Shown: piece after piece, positions 18,340-26,980 of the stretch
How the letters are laid out: the number at the start of each line of letters is the position of its first letter
Numbering within the stretch: the stretch's first letter is position 1
Origin: Deinococcus hopiensis KR-140
Lineage (GTDB): Bacteria; Deinococcota; Deinococci; Deinococcales; Deinococcaceae
Assembly (NCBI GenBank): GCA_943327755.2
Contig: CALPYF020000002.1
Coordinates: 124,001 to 188,000, forward strand
Length of the DNA: 64,000 nucleotides
Reading direction: 5' to 3'
Position numbers and translations under genes: made by a program
The notes under the pieces: generated by a model
The model's input: the letters and a program-made list of their open reading frames with translations, nothing else
What the model was told of the DNA's origin: nothing
Database searches by the model: none

Positions 18340-18370
18340 AGGGACGCTGAGGGGTTCCCCTGGCGTCCCT
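18340..18370 (+). terminator. Terminator hairpin
   Basis: AGGGACGC (18340-18347) with GCGTCCCT (18363-18370) and an inner AGGG/CCCT extension. No T-tract. Lies between the TapB-like gene and the hydrolase. Confidence 0.6.
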
Positions 18371-18432
18371 GACGGCTGCGGTGAACGAAATGCGCCTTGC
18401 ATCCTCACCCCGGCAGTCCCTAGCATCGGCGC

Positions 18433-19212
18433 ATGACCGACCGCGCCCGAGGCAGCAACGAACAGGCCCTGAACGAGGAATTCGCGCAGTTCAGCGTCGG
18501 CGGGCAGCGCGTGTACGGCATGCTGCACCGCCCCGCCGGGGACGCCCCCGCGCACGGCTGGCCCAGCGTGATCCTCCTGCACGGCTTCACCGGCAGCCGC
18601 ACCAGCGACCACCGCCTCTTCCCGCTGCTCTCGCGGTACCTCGCCGCGCGGGGCGTTGCCAGCCTCCGCTTCGACTTCCGCGGCAGCGGCGAGAGCCAGG
18701 GGGACTTCAGCGAGATGACCGTCACCCGCGAGGTCGAGGACACCCTCGCCGCCTTCGACTATGTGCGCCGCCAGTCCGGAATTGACCCGGAACGCGTCAT
18801 GCTGCTCGGCTTCAGCATGGGCGGCCTCGTCGCCGCCATGAGCGCCACGCAGGCCCGCCCCCACCGCCTCGCCCTGTGGGCCCCCGCCCTGCCCGACCTG
18901 TGGCTGCCGTTCCTGCGCGGCGGATTCCTGCCCGCTACCATCACGGATTACAACGGCTGGCCGCTGGGCCGCGACTTCCTCCAGGAAGTCACCCGCCTGC
19001 GCCCCCTTGACGCCGCCGCCGCGTGGGGCGGCGAAGCCCGCGTCTTCCACGGCGACCAGGACAGGACCTGCCCCCCCGAGTACGGCGTCCGCTACGCCCA
19101 GGCCCTGCACTGCGACGCCGTCGCCATCCCCGGCGCCGGGCACACCTTCGACACCCTGGAGCAGGTGGAGCAACTGTTCCGCGAGACGACGCGGTTCCTC
19201 ACCGGGGGGTGA
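18433..19212 (+). CDS. Alpha/beta hydrolase (serine aminopeptidase/esterase type)
   Basis: 259 residues. Alpha/beta-hydrolase motifs: SVILLHGFTGSRTSDHRLF (oxyanion region, about 46-64), FDFRGSGES, nucleophile elbow LLGFSMGGLVAAM (Ser at about 126), FHGDQDRTCPPEYG (acid region) and AGHTFDTLEQV (catalytic His). A TAGCAT hexamer ends 6 nt before the ATG with no SD, so probably leaderless. Likely cytoplasmic esterase or acyl hydrolase; substrate unknown. Confidence 0.85.
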   Translation: MTDRARGSNEQALNEEFAQFSVGGQRVYGMLHRPAGDAPAHGWPSVILLHGFTGSRTSDHRLFPLLSRYLAARGVASLRFDFRGSGESQGDFSEMTVTREVEDTLAAFDYVRRQSGIDPERVMLLGFSMGGLVAAMSATQARPHRLALWAPALPDLWLPFLRGGFLPATITDYNGWPLGRDFLQEVTRLRPLDAAAAWGGEARVFHGDQDRTCPPEYGVRYAQALHCDAVAIPGAGHTFDTLEQVEQLFRETTRFLTGG

Positions 19213-19215
19213 AAC

Positions 19216-19342
19216 GGGGAGTGGGAAGTCGGTAGTGGGGAGTGGGTCGGGCGGAGATGAGCGGGAGCGCTGCCGATCGGCCTTCAAGCGACCCGGACGG
19301 GATCACCCACGATCCACTTCCCACTCACCACTGACCACTCCC
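19216..19342. repeat. Palindromic GGGAGTGG-type intergenic repeat
   Basis: Arms of about 32 nt near 19217-19248 and 19311-19342 are imperfectly complementary and built from GGGAGTGG/AGTGGGAAGTGG words. A related element lies at 56137-56278. It sits between convergent genes and may act as a terminator or be a small mobile repeat. Confidence 0.5.
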
Positions 19343-19351
19343 TGCGAACCG

Positions 19352-20029
19352 TTACCCGCCCTTCCGCCCCGTCCAGACGGTGTGCTTGCCGCCTTTGCCG
19401 TGGCGGGCGCGGGGGTGGTGGACGTGGGTGGTGAATCCGGCGCGGGTGAGGGCGTCGGTGAAGCGGGGGACGTGCTCGACGCTCCACACGGCCAGCACCC
19501 CGCCGGGGCGCAGGGCGGCGCGGGCGGTGGCGAGGCCGCGCGGGCCGTACAGGGCGTCGTTCGCGGCGCGGGTCATGCCCTCGGGGCCGTTGTCCACGTC
19601 CAGCAGGATCGCGTCGAACCCGGCGGGGTGGGCGCGCATGACCTCGCCCACGTCGGCCACCGCGACGGTCACGCGCGGGTCGCGCAGGGGATGCCCGGCC
19701 ACCTCGCCCAGCGGGCCGTAGTTCCAGGTGACGACCTCCGGCACGAGTTCCGCCACCGTCACCTGCGCCGCGCCCGGCAGGGTGCGCAGCGCGGCAGCCA
19801 GGGTGAAGCCCATTCCCAGCCCGCCGATCAGGACGCGCGGCGCGGCGGCCCCCAGGCCAGTCAGGGCGAGGTCGGCCAGCGCCTCCTCGCTGCCGTGCTG
19901 GCGGGAGTTCATCAGGTCGTACGGGGTGCCGCGCACGCGGATGCTGAACTCGGTATCCCGCTGCCACAGTTGCAGTTCGTCACCGCTGCCGGGTACGGGC
20001 GCGGACCCCAGGTGAATCCAGGGTTTCAA
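19352..20029 (-). CDS. Spermidine-synthase-like methyltransferase-fold protein
   Basis: About 225 residues. It has the spermine/spermidine synthase core: PRVLIGGLGMGFTLAAAL (motif I), VTVAELVPEVVTWN and DAILLDVDNGPEGMT. The N-terminal beta-domain is short, and typical putrescine-binding residues cannot be verified, so the true reaction is open. The start is probably TTG at 20029 (or 20032), because GGAGG is just upstream and the frame before it runs through a dispersed repeat. Expression may depend on that repeat (20035-20160). Confidence 0.75.
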   Translation of the reverse strand: MKPWIHLGSAPVPGSGDELQLWQRDTEFSIRVRGTPYDLMNSRQHGSEEALADLALTGLGAAAPRVLIGGLGMGFTLAAALRTLPGAAQVTVAELVPEVVTWNYGPLGEVAGHPLRDPRVTVAVADVGEVMRAHPAGFDAILLDVDNGPEGMTRAANDALYGPRGLATARAALRPGGVLAVWSVEHVPRFTDALTRAGFTTHVHHPRARHGKGGKHTVWTGRKGG

Positions 20030-20034
20030 CAAGC

Positions 20035-20160
20035 CTCCGGTGGAGCGGTTGGTCTCAACCGTTCCATCCGAGCGGATGCGAGGAGGAGTCGGCCGGGTTC
20101 CGGGCGTGCAGTGGGGAATCCGGTGGTGTGCCAGATTGCCCACGGAACAGACGGAACCCG
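20035..20160 (-). repeat. Structured dispersed element, copy C
   Basis: Reads in sense toward the spermidine-synthase-like gene. Outer stem CGGGTTCCG (20160-20152) with CGGAACCCG (20102-20094), perfect. Inner hairpin pairs 20140-20131 with 20123-20115 (AATCTGG with CCGGATT plus flanking GG/CC and one bulge). Last hairpin CGGTT/AACCG at 20061-20046, then GGAGG at 20038-20034 before the TTG start. Same plan as copies A and B with different stem sequences. Confidence 0.65.
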
Positions 20161-20225
20161 GCTCATATGGAGGCCTGAGAAGGGGCGTGGGGGAGGCGCG
20201 GCATCCGGCCAGTGTACCCGAGCGG

Positions 20226-20744
20226 TTACAGCCCGAGGACGGCGCCCAGCACGGCGGCCCCGACGACGATCAGCGCGGCGTTCACGCAGGTGCGCCACAG
20301 CAGCGCGAACGAGGCGGCGGCGATCAGCGCGCCTGCCGGGCTGTGAATGCTGCCGCGGGCGAGGACCAGCACGCCCGCCAACAGCACGCCTGCGCCGAAA
20401 GGCAGCAGGGCGCTGCGCAGGGAGGGCAGCCAGCGCCAGCGGCTGAGGCGTTGCCACGCGGTCATCGCGGCGGCACTCAGGAGTGCGGTGGGGCCGTAGA
20501 AGCCCAGCGTGGCGGCGAACGCGCCCAGCCAGCCGCCCGCCGCGAAGCCGTAGTGGGTCATGGCCAGCATGTTCGGCCCCGGCATGACCTGCCCCAGCGC
20601 GAAGCCGTTCGCGAGGAGTTGCGGCGTGATCCAGCCCTTCTGTTCGACCAGCACACGTTCGATCTCGGGGAGGTTCGCGCCGCCGAAACTCACGAGGCCC
20701 AGCCGCGCGAACGTGAGTAGGATGTCCAGCGGTTCGGCGGTCAC
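20226..20744 (-). CDS. Chromate transporter, second half (split ChrA)
   Basis: 172 residues from GTG at 20744, which overlaps the upstream stop (GTGA). CHR-domain features: FARLGLVSFGGANLPEIERV and LGQVMPGPNMLAMTHYGF. Full ChrA has two CHR domains; here each is a separate gene of ~170-195 residues, a known short-chain CHR arrangement in which both proteins work as a pair. Predicted inner-membrane anion exporter (chromate or sulfate-like). Confidence 0.85.
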   Translation of the reverse strand: MTAEPLDILLTFARLGLVSFGGANLPEIERVLVEQKGWITPQLLANGFALGQVMPGPNMLAMTHYGFAAGGWLGAFAATLGFYGPTALLSAAAMTAWQRLSRWRWLPSLRSALLPFGAGVLLAGVLVLARGSIHSPAGALIAAASFALLWRTCVNAALIVVGAAVLGAVLGL

Positions 20745-21331
20745 TCGCCGCTCCGGGGGCGGTGGAGGATCAGGCCGACGATCACGGTGCCCGCCAGGAC
20801 AAGCAGCAGGTCGGCGCGCAGCACGGCGAGCAGCAGGAAGGTGATCACGGCGAGGGTGGGGCCGAAACGGATGCCGGCCGTGACCTTCAGGACCGGCAGG
20901 GCGGCGGTCAGCATGACGCCCAGCGCCGCGCAGGCCGCGCCACGCAGCCCACTCTGTACGGCGGGGGGCAGGCCGCCGGGCAGGCCGAGGGTGAAGACCG
21001 TGACGGTCAGCATGGCGATCAGGCCGGGCGTGAGGATGCCCACGACCGCCAGCGCCGCGCCGCCCCCACCCAGCAGGCGCGCGCCGATCATCGCGGCGAG
21101 GTTCACGGCGTTCGGGCCGGGCGTGAGCTGCGCCAGCGTGTACGCTTCCGCGAATTCGGCGTCGGTCATCCAGCCCCGGGTGGTCAGGGCGCGGCGGGTG
21201 TGGGCGGGCAGGCCGCCGCCGATGCCGACCAGCGCGACCCCCACGAACAGCCGCAGCAGCCCGGCGGGCGTGGGGGGCGGGGTGGGGGTGGCGGGCGCGG
21301 CGCTGGCGGCCGGGGTGGTGGGCGCGCTCAT
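20741..21331 (-). CDS. Chromate transporter, first half (split ChrA)
   Basis: 196 residues. After a Pro/Ala/Thr-rich N-terminus (about 1-22) the CHR domain shows LFVGVALVGIGGGLPAHTRR and LAQLTPGPNAVNLAAMIG, followed by hydrophobic helices. Overlaps the downstream CHR gene by four bases, so the two subunits are co-translated. Whether the pair exports chromate is inferred from the family. Confidence 0.85.
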   Translation of the reverse strand: MSAPTTPAASAAPATPTPPPTPAGLLRLFVGVALVGIGGGLPAHTRRALTTRGWMTDAEFAEAYTLAQLTPGPNAVNLAAMIGARLLGGGGAALAVVGILTPGLIAMLTVTVFTLGLPGGLPPAVQSGLRGAACAALGVMLTAALPVLKVTAGIRFGPTLAVITFLLLAVLRADLLLVLAGTVIVGLILHRPRSGE

Positions 21332-21434
21332 GCCCCGAGCGTAGCGCGCCCACTCCCGGAGTCGCGCAACTACCCCGGGGACAACACTGAACAGAATGCA
21401 CGGAACGGGGGTGTGGTGGGGCTACGCTGGACTG

Positions 21435-21734
21435 GTGAACCGGGTCAGCCTGACGTGCCCCGTCCTGTTGCTGCTCTCCCTGACGGCCTGCGGCCCAGTC
21501 GAGAGCAGCAGCAACGCTGGGACGCCCTGCCAGGAGGTCGCGTCGGTGAATCTGGCCCGGTCGGTGCGGGTGCCCTACGACACGGAACGCTTCGAGGCCC
21601 TGCCCGGTGGGGGAGAGTCCGAGTGGTTCCGCGTCACGCTGCGGGAGCAGGGAACGATCGTGGGCCGCTACTCGTTCATCTGCCGGGAGTCGACGAGTGG
21701 TTCAGTGGAACTGACCTGGACACCGCTCCCCTGA
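21435..21734 (+). CDS. Small hypothetical lipoprotein
   Basis: 99 residues from GTG at 21435; TACGCT (21423-21428) ends 6 nt before it, with no SD. The signal sequence ends in the lipobox LLSLTAC, so the protein should be lipid-anchored. The remaining ~75 residues contain two further cysteines (TPCQEV, FICRES) that may pair. No family recognised. It converges on the YyaL-type gene with only two bases between stops. Confidence 0.65.
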   Translation: MNRVSLTCPVLLLLSLTACGPVESSSNAGTPCQEVASVNLARSVRVPYDTERFEALPGGGESEWFRVTLREQGTIVGRYSFICRESTSGSVELTWTPLP

Positions 21735-21736
21735 TG

Positions 21737-23779
21737 CTACTGGCCTCCTGCCGCCACGCGTTCCAGCTGCGCGCGGAACACGCCGGGATCGGTGGTGGGC
21801 AGGTCGCAGGTGCGGTGCAGGCACATGTACCCGCGCCCGTCACCGGGGCGACCCTGGAGGACGGGCAGGTCGCGGCCCGCCTCCGTGAAGGCCAGCGCAG
21901 CGAAGGGGAGGAACACGCCCGCCGCGACCGCCTCCAGCGGGGCGCGTTCGTCGGGCGTACCGATGATGGCGACCTCGGTGTGGGGGGCGTGGAGGAACGC
22001 GGCGGCCTGCCACAGCCCACCGAAGCCGCCCGCGGCGGCCAGCATGTCGTTCCGGAAGGCGTTCACGGTGCGGCGTGCCATCGCCTCGGCCTCGGTGTCG
22101 GCGTAATAACGATGCATCCACAGGGCCAGCAGCGCGCCCGCCGCGTTCTCGGACAGGACGGCACTGTCGAAACCCGGCGCCTGCCGCGCCAGCAGCGGCT
22201 CGGCGCGGCCTCCGGACGCCATGAACACGCCCGCGTCCTCGTTCCAGAAGTCGCGGCGCACGACCTCCCACAGCGCCCGCGCGCGGTGCAGGTGCGTCAG
22301 GTCGCCGCCCGCCTGGAACAGCGCCACGAGGCCCAGGGCGTACAGCGCGTGGTCCTCCATCAGGCCATCCACGCGCGCCTGCCCGCCGCCCCAGGTGTGC
22401 CGCAGCGTGCCGTCCGGCAGGGCGAGGCGATCCTCGATGAACGCCGCGTTCCGGCGCGCGACCTCCAGGTACTCGGGTTCCCGCAGGATGCGGGCCGCGT
22501 CCGCGAAGGCCGCCAACGCCAGCCCGTTCCACGACGTGAGCACCTTGTCGTCCGTGCCCGGCTGCGGCCTCTGCGCGCGGGCCGTGAGGAGGCGGGCCTT
22601 CAGGGCGTCCAGGTGCGCCGCGACCTCGCCTTCCGTCTGCCGGAGGTCCAGCGCCAAGTCCGGGACGGGCAGCGCCACGAACGGCACGCTGCGGCGCCCC
22701 ACCTCGGGCCGGTGCGGATCGAGGAAGTTGCCGGGGTCCGCGATGCCCAGGTGACGGCACAGCAGGTCGCCGTCCGCGTCGCCCAGCACGGCCCGGACCT
22801 CAGCGGGCGTCCAGGTGAACGTCAGGCCCTCCACGCCCCCCGTGTCCGCATCCTGCGCGGAGAAAAACCCGCCGTCCGGGGCGAGCATCTCGCGCCGCAG
22901 GTACGCCAGCGTCCCGCGCGCCGCCCCCGCGAACGCCGTGTCCCCGCTGAGCTGGTAGGCGCGCAGCAGCGTGCGGGTCAGCTGGGCGTTGTCGTACAGC
23001 ATCTTCTCGAAGTGCGGCACCCGCCACGCCTCGTCCACGCTGTAGCGGTGGAAACCGCCGCCCAGCTGATCGTGCAGGCCGCCCGCCAGCATGCGCCGCA
23101 GCGTGTGCAGCGCCATCAGCCGCCCCGTGGGCTGCGTCAGCAGGAAATCCAGCGTCGTGGGTGCCGGGAATTTCGGCGCGCTGCCAAACCCGCCCAGCGA
23201 CTCGTCGAACACCCGCCGCAGGTTCCCCACCGCCCGCTCCAGCAGCCCGGCATCCACCTCACCCTCCGCCGCGCGCGGACGGCTGGCCTCGCGGACATGC
23301 TCGGTCAGCGCCTCGGCGTTCCCCAGCAGCTTGGGCCGCTCCTCGCGCCACGCGCGCTCCACGCTCGCCATCACTCGCATGAAGCTCGGCATCCCGTGCC
23401 CGTCGCGCGGGGGGAAGTACGTCCCCGCGTAGAACGGCGCGCCGTCCGGCGTCAGGAACACCGTCATCGGCCAGCCGCCCTGCCCGGTCAGGGCCTGCGT
23501 GGCCGCCATGTACACCGCGTCCACGTCCGGCCGCTCCTCGCGGTCCACCTTCACGTTCACGAAGTGCGCGTTCATGTACTGCGCCGTCGCCGCGTCCTCG
23601 AAACTCTCGTGCGCCATCACGTGACACCAGTGGCACGTCGAGTACCCCACCGACAGCAGCACCGGCACGTCCCGCTCGCGCGCCTCCCGGAACGCCTCCT
23701 CGCCCCACGGCCACCACGCCACCGGGTTGTCCGCATGCTGACGAAGGTACGGGCTGCTCTCCTGTCCCAGACGGTTCAT
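21737..23779 (-). CDS. YyaL/DUF255-type thioredoxin-fold protein
   Basis: 680 residues, the usual size. N-terminal thioredoxin-like DUF255 domain with GYSTCHWCHVMAHESF (Cys49 and Cys52), then an alpha/alpha-barrel of the six-hairpin glycosidase type (NLRRVFDESLGGFGSAPKFP, GGFHRYSVDEAWRVPHFEKM, LTSWNGLALAAFADAAR). Related proteins are annotated spermatogenesis-associated protein 20 homologues; biochemical role unsettled. The ATG at 23779 lies 7 nt after TACGCT (23792-23787), so it is probably leaderless; the open frame upstream overlaps the divergent transglutaminase gene and is not used. Confidence 0.9.
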   Translation of the reverse strand: MNRLGQESSPYLRQHADNPVAWWPWGEEAFREARERDVPVLLSVGYSTCHWCHVMAHESFEDAATAQYMNAHFVNVKVDREERPDVDAVYMAATQALTGQGGWPMTVFLTPDGAPFYAGTYFPPRDGHGMPSFMRVMASVERAWREERPKLLGNAEALTEHVREASRPRAAEGEVDAGLLERAVGNLRRVFDESLGGFGSAPKFPAPTTLDFLLTQPTGRLMALHTLRRMLAGGLHDQLGGGFHRYSVDEAWRVPHFEKMLYDNAQLTRTLLRAYQLSGDTAFAGAARGTLAYLRREMLAPDGGFFSAQDADTGGVEGLTFTWTPAEVRAVLGDADGDLLCRHLGIADPGNFLDPHRPEVGRRSVPFVALPVPDLALDLRQTEGEVAAHLDALKARLLTARAQRPQPGTDDKVLTSWNGLALAAFADAARILREPEYLEVARRNAAFIEDRLALPDGTLRHTWGGGQARVDGLMEDHALYALGLVALFQAGGDLTHLHRARALWEVVRRDFWNEDAGVFMASGGRAEPLLARQAPGFDSAVLSENAAGALLALWMHRYYADTEAEAMARRTVNAFRNDMLAAAGGFGGLWQAAAFLHAPHTEVAIIGTPDERAPLEAVAAGVFLPFAALAFTEAGRDLPVLQGRPGDGRGYMCLHRTCDLPTTDPGVFRAQLERVAAGGQ

Positions 23780-23884
23780 GGGGCGCAGCGTACCGCCCGC
23801 CTGCACGCCCCGGGCGGAACATGAACGCGCCGGGGGTCTGGACTCACACCCACGCCGCCCCCACCGCGCCTCACACTGAGGGAT

Positions 23885-24799
23885 ATGGCCCAGCCCGACG
23901 CTGCCCCCGACCACACCCACCCCACCCCCGGCTTCGAGCGACCGGTCTTCATCCGCGCGGGCTTCCAGCTGACCTTCGACGTGCCCTACCCCACCCCCAT
24001 GCTGTTCGTCGTGCAGCCCCGCGACCGGCTGGAACCCACGGGCACCCGTCAGCGCCTCCTCGCCCAGCGGCCCCTGGGCGCCGCGCAGGGCATCCACACG
24101 TACACCGACACGCACGGCAACACCGTCTGGCGCACCGTCGCGCAGCCCGGCACGTTCACCATCGGGCACGACCTGATCGCCGAGACCACCCGCAACCCCG
24201 ACCCCGCCCACCCCGACCTGCCCAAGACACCCGTCGAGGGCCTGCCCGACGAGACCATCACGTACCTGCTCCCCAGCCGCTACGTGGACAGCGACCTCGT
24301 GAGCGCCGACGCCTGGGAACGCTTCGGGCACATCCAGGGCGGCTGGGCGCAGGTGCAGGCCATCAGCGACTACCTGAACGACACCTGCACGTACGGCTAC
24401 GGCTCCACCAGCGCCACCACCGCCTTCCAGGCGCTCGGCAGCGGCCGCGCCGTGTGCCGCGACTTCGCGCACATGGGCGTCGCGTTCTGCCGCGCCCTGA
24501 ACATCCCCGCCCGGTACGTGTGCGGGTACCTGCCCGACATCGACATCACGCCCGACCCGGTCCCCATGGACTTCCACGCGTGGTTCGAGGCGTTCATCGA
24601 CGGGCAGTGGCGCACCTTCGATGCCCGCCACAACCGCCCCCGCGCCGGACGCCTGATCATCGCGCAGGGCCGCGACGCCTCGGACGTGGCCTTCACGACC
24701 TCGTTCGGCAGCGCCCGCCTGACCCACATGAAAGTCTGGGCGGACGAAACAACCCCCGACATGACCCTGGACACGCCCCCCAACCCGCGCATCTTCTGA
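23885..24799 (+). CDS. Transglutaminase-like cysteine protease family protein
   Basis: 304 residues with an N-terminal beta-rich part and a transglutaminase core. Catalytic-type residues: Cys in GRAVCRDFAHMG (about 190), His in MDFHAWFEAF and Asp in TFDARHNRP. Family members hydrolyse or cross-link amide bonds; in bacteria many are uncharacterised peptidases. CACACT ends 7 nt before the ATG, suggesting a leaderless message. No signal peptide, so cytoplasmic. Divergent from the YyaL-type gene. Confidence 0.85.
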   Translation: MAQPDAAPDHTHPTPGFERPVFIRAGFQLTFDVPYPTPMLFVVQPRDRLEPTGTRQRLLAQRPLGAAQGIHTYTDTHGNTVWRTVAQPGTFTIGHDLIAETTRNPDPAHPDLPKTPVEGLPDETITYLLPSRYVDSDLVSADAWERFGHIQGGWAQVQAISDYLNDTCTYGYGSTSATTAFQALGSGRAVCRDFAHMGVAFCRALNIPARYVCGYLPDIDITPDPVPMDFHAWFEAFIDGQWRTFDARHNRPRAGRLIIAQGRDASDVAFTTSFGSARLTHMKVWADETTPDMTLDTPPNPRIF

Positions 24800-24861
24800 A
24801 CCGGTAACCGTATGAGCCGGTGACCGCCCCGGTCGGGGTCGTCCGCCCAGGCGCTTTCCCG

Positions 24862-24867
24862 TACACT
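24862..24867 (+). promoter_or_regulatory. -10 box of argS
   Basis: TACACT ends 8 nt before the argS ATG; no SD is present, so transcription likely begins next to the start codon. Confidence 0.55.
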
Positions 24868-24875
24868 TGGCAGTT

Positions 24876-26705
24876 ATGGACCTGAAGGCTCGACTCAAGA
24901 CCGCCGTGGAGGCCGCCGCCGCACAGATGGGCGCCCCGCTGGACGCCGCCATCCAGGAGACGCCCGCGAACAAACCCGGCGATTACGGCACGCCCGCCGC
25001 GTTCCAGATCGCCAAGGCGCTCGGACAGAACCCCGCGCAGGTCGCGCAGACGCTCGCGCAGACCGTGCAGCTGCCGGGCGGCATCGAGCGCGTGGAGGCC
25101 GCCGGGCCGTTCCTGAACTTCTTCGTGGACGTCGGCGGCTTCGTGCGCGGCGTCGTGCAGACGCCCCTGAACCTCCCCGCGCAGGCGGGCAAGGTCGTCA
25201 TCGAGCACACCAGCGTGAACCCCAACAAGGAACTCCACGTGGGGCACCTGCGCAACGTCGTCCTTGGGGACAGCATGGCGCGCATCTTCCGCGCCGCCGG
25301 GTACGAGGTCGAGGTGCAGAACTACATCGACGACACCGGACGGCAGGCCGCCGAGAGCCTGTTCGCCATGGACCACTACGGCCGCGAGTGGAACGGCGAG
25401 CAGAAGTACGACCACTGGCTGGGCGAGGGCTACGTGAAGCTGAACGCCGACCCCGCCAAGGCCGACATGGAAGCGGGCATCCGCGAGGTCATGCACAAGC
25501 TCGAAGAAGGCCTGCTGCGCCCCCTGGTCGAGCAGACCGTGAAAGCCCAGCTGGAGACCTGCTTCCGCATCGGCGCCACGTACGACCTGCTCGTGTGGGA
25601 GTCCGACGTGGTCGGCAGCGGCTTCCTGAACCGCGCCATGGACATCCTCGAGGGCAGCCGGTACACCTCGCACCCCACGGAAGGGAAGTTCGCGGGCGCG
25701 TTCATCATGGACGTCAGCGAGTTCATGCCCGGCCTGGAGGAATCCAACGTCGTGCTGCGCCGCAGTGACGGCACCGCCATGTACGTCGCGAAGGACATCG
25801 GCTTCCAGTTCTGGAAGTTCGGGCTGTTCGAGGGCATGACCTTCAAACCCTTCATGACCGATCCCGCCGGGCACACCATCTGGACCAGCGACCCCACCGG
25901 GGACAGCGCCCAGGCGGCCCGTTTCGGGCACGCGCACGAGGTCATCAACGTCATCGACTCCCGCCAGAAGCACCCGCAGATGCTCGTGCGCAGCAGTCTG
26001 GGCGTCGCCGGGGAGACCGAGAAGGAAGCGCGCAGCATCCACCTCAGCTACGAATTCGTGAACCTGAACGGGCAGACCATCAGCGGCCGCAAGGGCATCA
26101 CCCTGGCCGTGGACAGCGCGCTGGAGCAGGCCGCCGCGCGGGGTTTTGCGGAACTCAGCGCGAAGAACCCCGACCTCGCCACCCGCGACGACGCGCAGGA
26201 AATCGCCCGCCGCATCGGCGTGGGCGCCCTGCGCTTCGCCATGCTGCGTAACGAACCCAGCCGCGCCTTCGACTTCGACCTGGACAAGGCCAGCAGCCTC
26301 CAGGGCGACACCGCCCCGTACATCCAGTACGCCGCCGTGCGCGCCGCGAACATCCTCCGCAAAGCCCAGGACGCCGGGCACCCCGTGGACGGCACCGGCG
26401 CCGCCTGGGACGCCCTGCCGGACGTGGACCTGATCCTCGCCAAGCAGGTCGCCAAACTGCCCGAAGTCGTCGAACAGGCCGTCCGCGCGCACTCCCCGCA
26501 CGGCGTCGCCCAGTACGCGCTGGACCTCGCCACGTCCTTCAACGCCTGGTACAACGCCAGGGACAAGCAGGGCAAACCCGCCACGAACGTCCTCGCCAGT
26601 CCCGAAGGCCTGCGCGAAGCGAGACTGGCCCTCGTCGCCCGCGTCCGCACGGCGTTCGAGGACACCCTCGGCCTGATCGGCATCGAGATTCCCCCCGCGA
26701 TGTGA
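24876..26705 (+). CDS. argS: Arginyl-tRNA synthetase
   Basis: 609 residues, class I. An N-terminal Add1-type domain (1-85) is followed by HTSVNPNKELHVGHLRNVVLGD with the HIGH variant HVGH (121-124). The second signature is relaxed, as in many ArgRS (GQTISGRKG), and a DALR anticodon-binding domain forms the C-terminus (APYIQYAAVRAANILRKAQD). Charges tRNA-Arg in the cytoplasm. Followed by the leuS leader and leuS on the same strand. Confidence 0.95.
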   Translation: MDLKARLKTAVEAAAAQMGAPLDAAIQETPANKPGDYGTPAAFQIAKALGQNPAQVAQTLAQTVQLPGGIERVEAAGPFLNFFVDVGGFVRGVVQTPLNLPAQAGKVVIEHTSVNPNKELHVGHLRNVVLGDSMARIFRAAGYEVEVQNYIDDTGRQAAESLFAMDHYGREWNGEQKYDHWLGEGYVKLNADPAKADMEAGIREVMHKLEEGLLRPLVEQTVKAQLETCFRIGATYDLLVWESDVVGSGFLNRAMDILEGSRYTSHPTEGKFAGAFIMDVSEFMPGLEESNVVLRRSDGTAMYVAKDIGFQFWKFGLFEGMTFKPFMTDPAGHTIWTSDPTGDSAQAARFGHAHEVINVIDSRQKHPQMLVRSSLGVAGETEKEARSIHLSYEFVNLNGQTISGRKGITLAVDSALEQAAARGFAELSAKNPDLATRDDAQEIARRIGVGALRFAMLRNEPSRAFDFDLDKASSLQGDTAPYIQYAAVRAANILRKAQDAGHPVDGTGAAWDALPDVDLILAKQVAKLPEVVEQAVRAHSPHGVAQYALDLATSFNAWYNARDKQGKPATNVLASPEGLREARLALVARVRTAFEDTLGLIGIEIPPAM

Positions 26706-26742
26706 ACCACCGGGAGGCCGTCCGCGCTGTCTGACCGCGCGC

Positions 26743-26772
26743 CTGACGGCCCCCCAGCAAATCCGCTACACT
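26743..26772 (+). promoter_or_regulatory. Promoter of leuS leader peptide
   Basis: CTGACG (26743-26748), an 18-bp spacer and TACACT (26767-26772), then 7 nt to the leader ATG. Same geometry and the same -10 hexamer as the aspS2 leader promoter. Confidence 0.6.
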
Positions 26773-26779
26773 TCCAGGC

Positions 26780-26821
26780 ATGATCCGCTCTGCGCTTACC
26801 ACCCGGGGACGCCTCGACTGA
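26780..26821 (+). CDS. Leader peptide of leuS
   Basis: A 13-residue frame, MIRSALTTRGRLD, ending at TGA. It has two Leu codons, CTT (codon 6) and CTC (codon 12); CTT is uncommon in this GC-rich DNA. It has the same length, MI start and promoter spacing as the aspS2 leader. Its codons 9-11 form the first arm of the antiterminator. Inference: translation of this peptide controls leuS read-through, perhaps in response to Leu-tRNA. Confidence 0.6.
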   Translation: MIRSALTTRGRLD

Positions 26822-26873
26822 CCACACCGGTCCGTTCGAGCGTCCCCGGCTGGTTGCCGGGGCGATTTTTTTT
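26804..26873 (+). terminator. leuS attenuator with mutually exclusive stems
   Basis: CGGGGACGC (26804-26812, inside the leader peptide) pairs perfectly with GCGTCCCCG (26840-26848). CCCCGGC (26844-26850) pairs with GCCGGGG (26856-26862), followed by CGA and eight T residues: an intrinsic terminator. Both structures compete for 26844-26848, so only one can form. A ribosome finishing the leader would mask 26804-26812 and favour termination. Confidence 0.75.
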
Positions 26874-26964
26874 GTTGATGATTGATGGTCGGTGGTTGAT
26901 GGACCGGCCTCAGCACCCACCAGAGCAGCAGCTTCCATCACCTGTCAACTTTCACCCATCACCC
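26874..26964. repeat. TTGATGG-type palindromic spacer
   Basis: The left part is rich in GATTGATGG/GGTTGATGG words and the right part in CCATCACC/CCCATCACCC words, giving an imperfect inverted repeat between the leuS attenuator and the leuS start. Similar in style to the elements at 19216 and 56137. It would lie in the leuS 5' leader RNA. Confidence 0.4.
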
Positions 26965-26980
26965 TTCCGAAGGAGTTCAG

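Noticed and set aside
20762..23824. 1020-codon open frame on the plus strand opposite the YyaL-type gene
   Set aside because: It is a high-GC antisense shadow; the minus-strand frame has clear DUF255 motifs and a promoter, while this one is low-complexity Arg/Gln/His-rich.
21737..24973. N-terminal extension of the YyaL-type protein to 1078 residues
   Set aside because: The extension runs antisense through the transglutaminase gene; the leaderless promoter and family length support ATG 23779.
26773..26980. T-box riboswitch for leuS
   Set aside because: No T-box bulge sequence or Leu specifier stem was seen; the peptide-based attenuator explains the terminator better.
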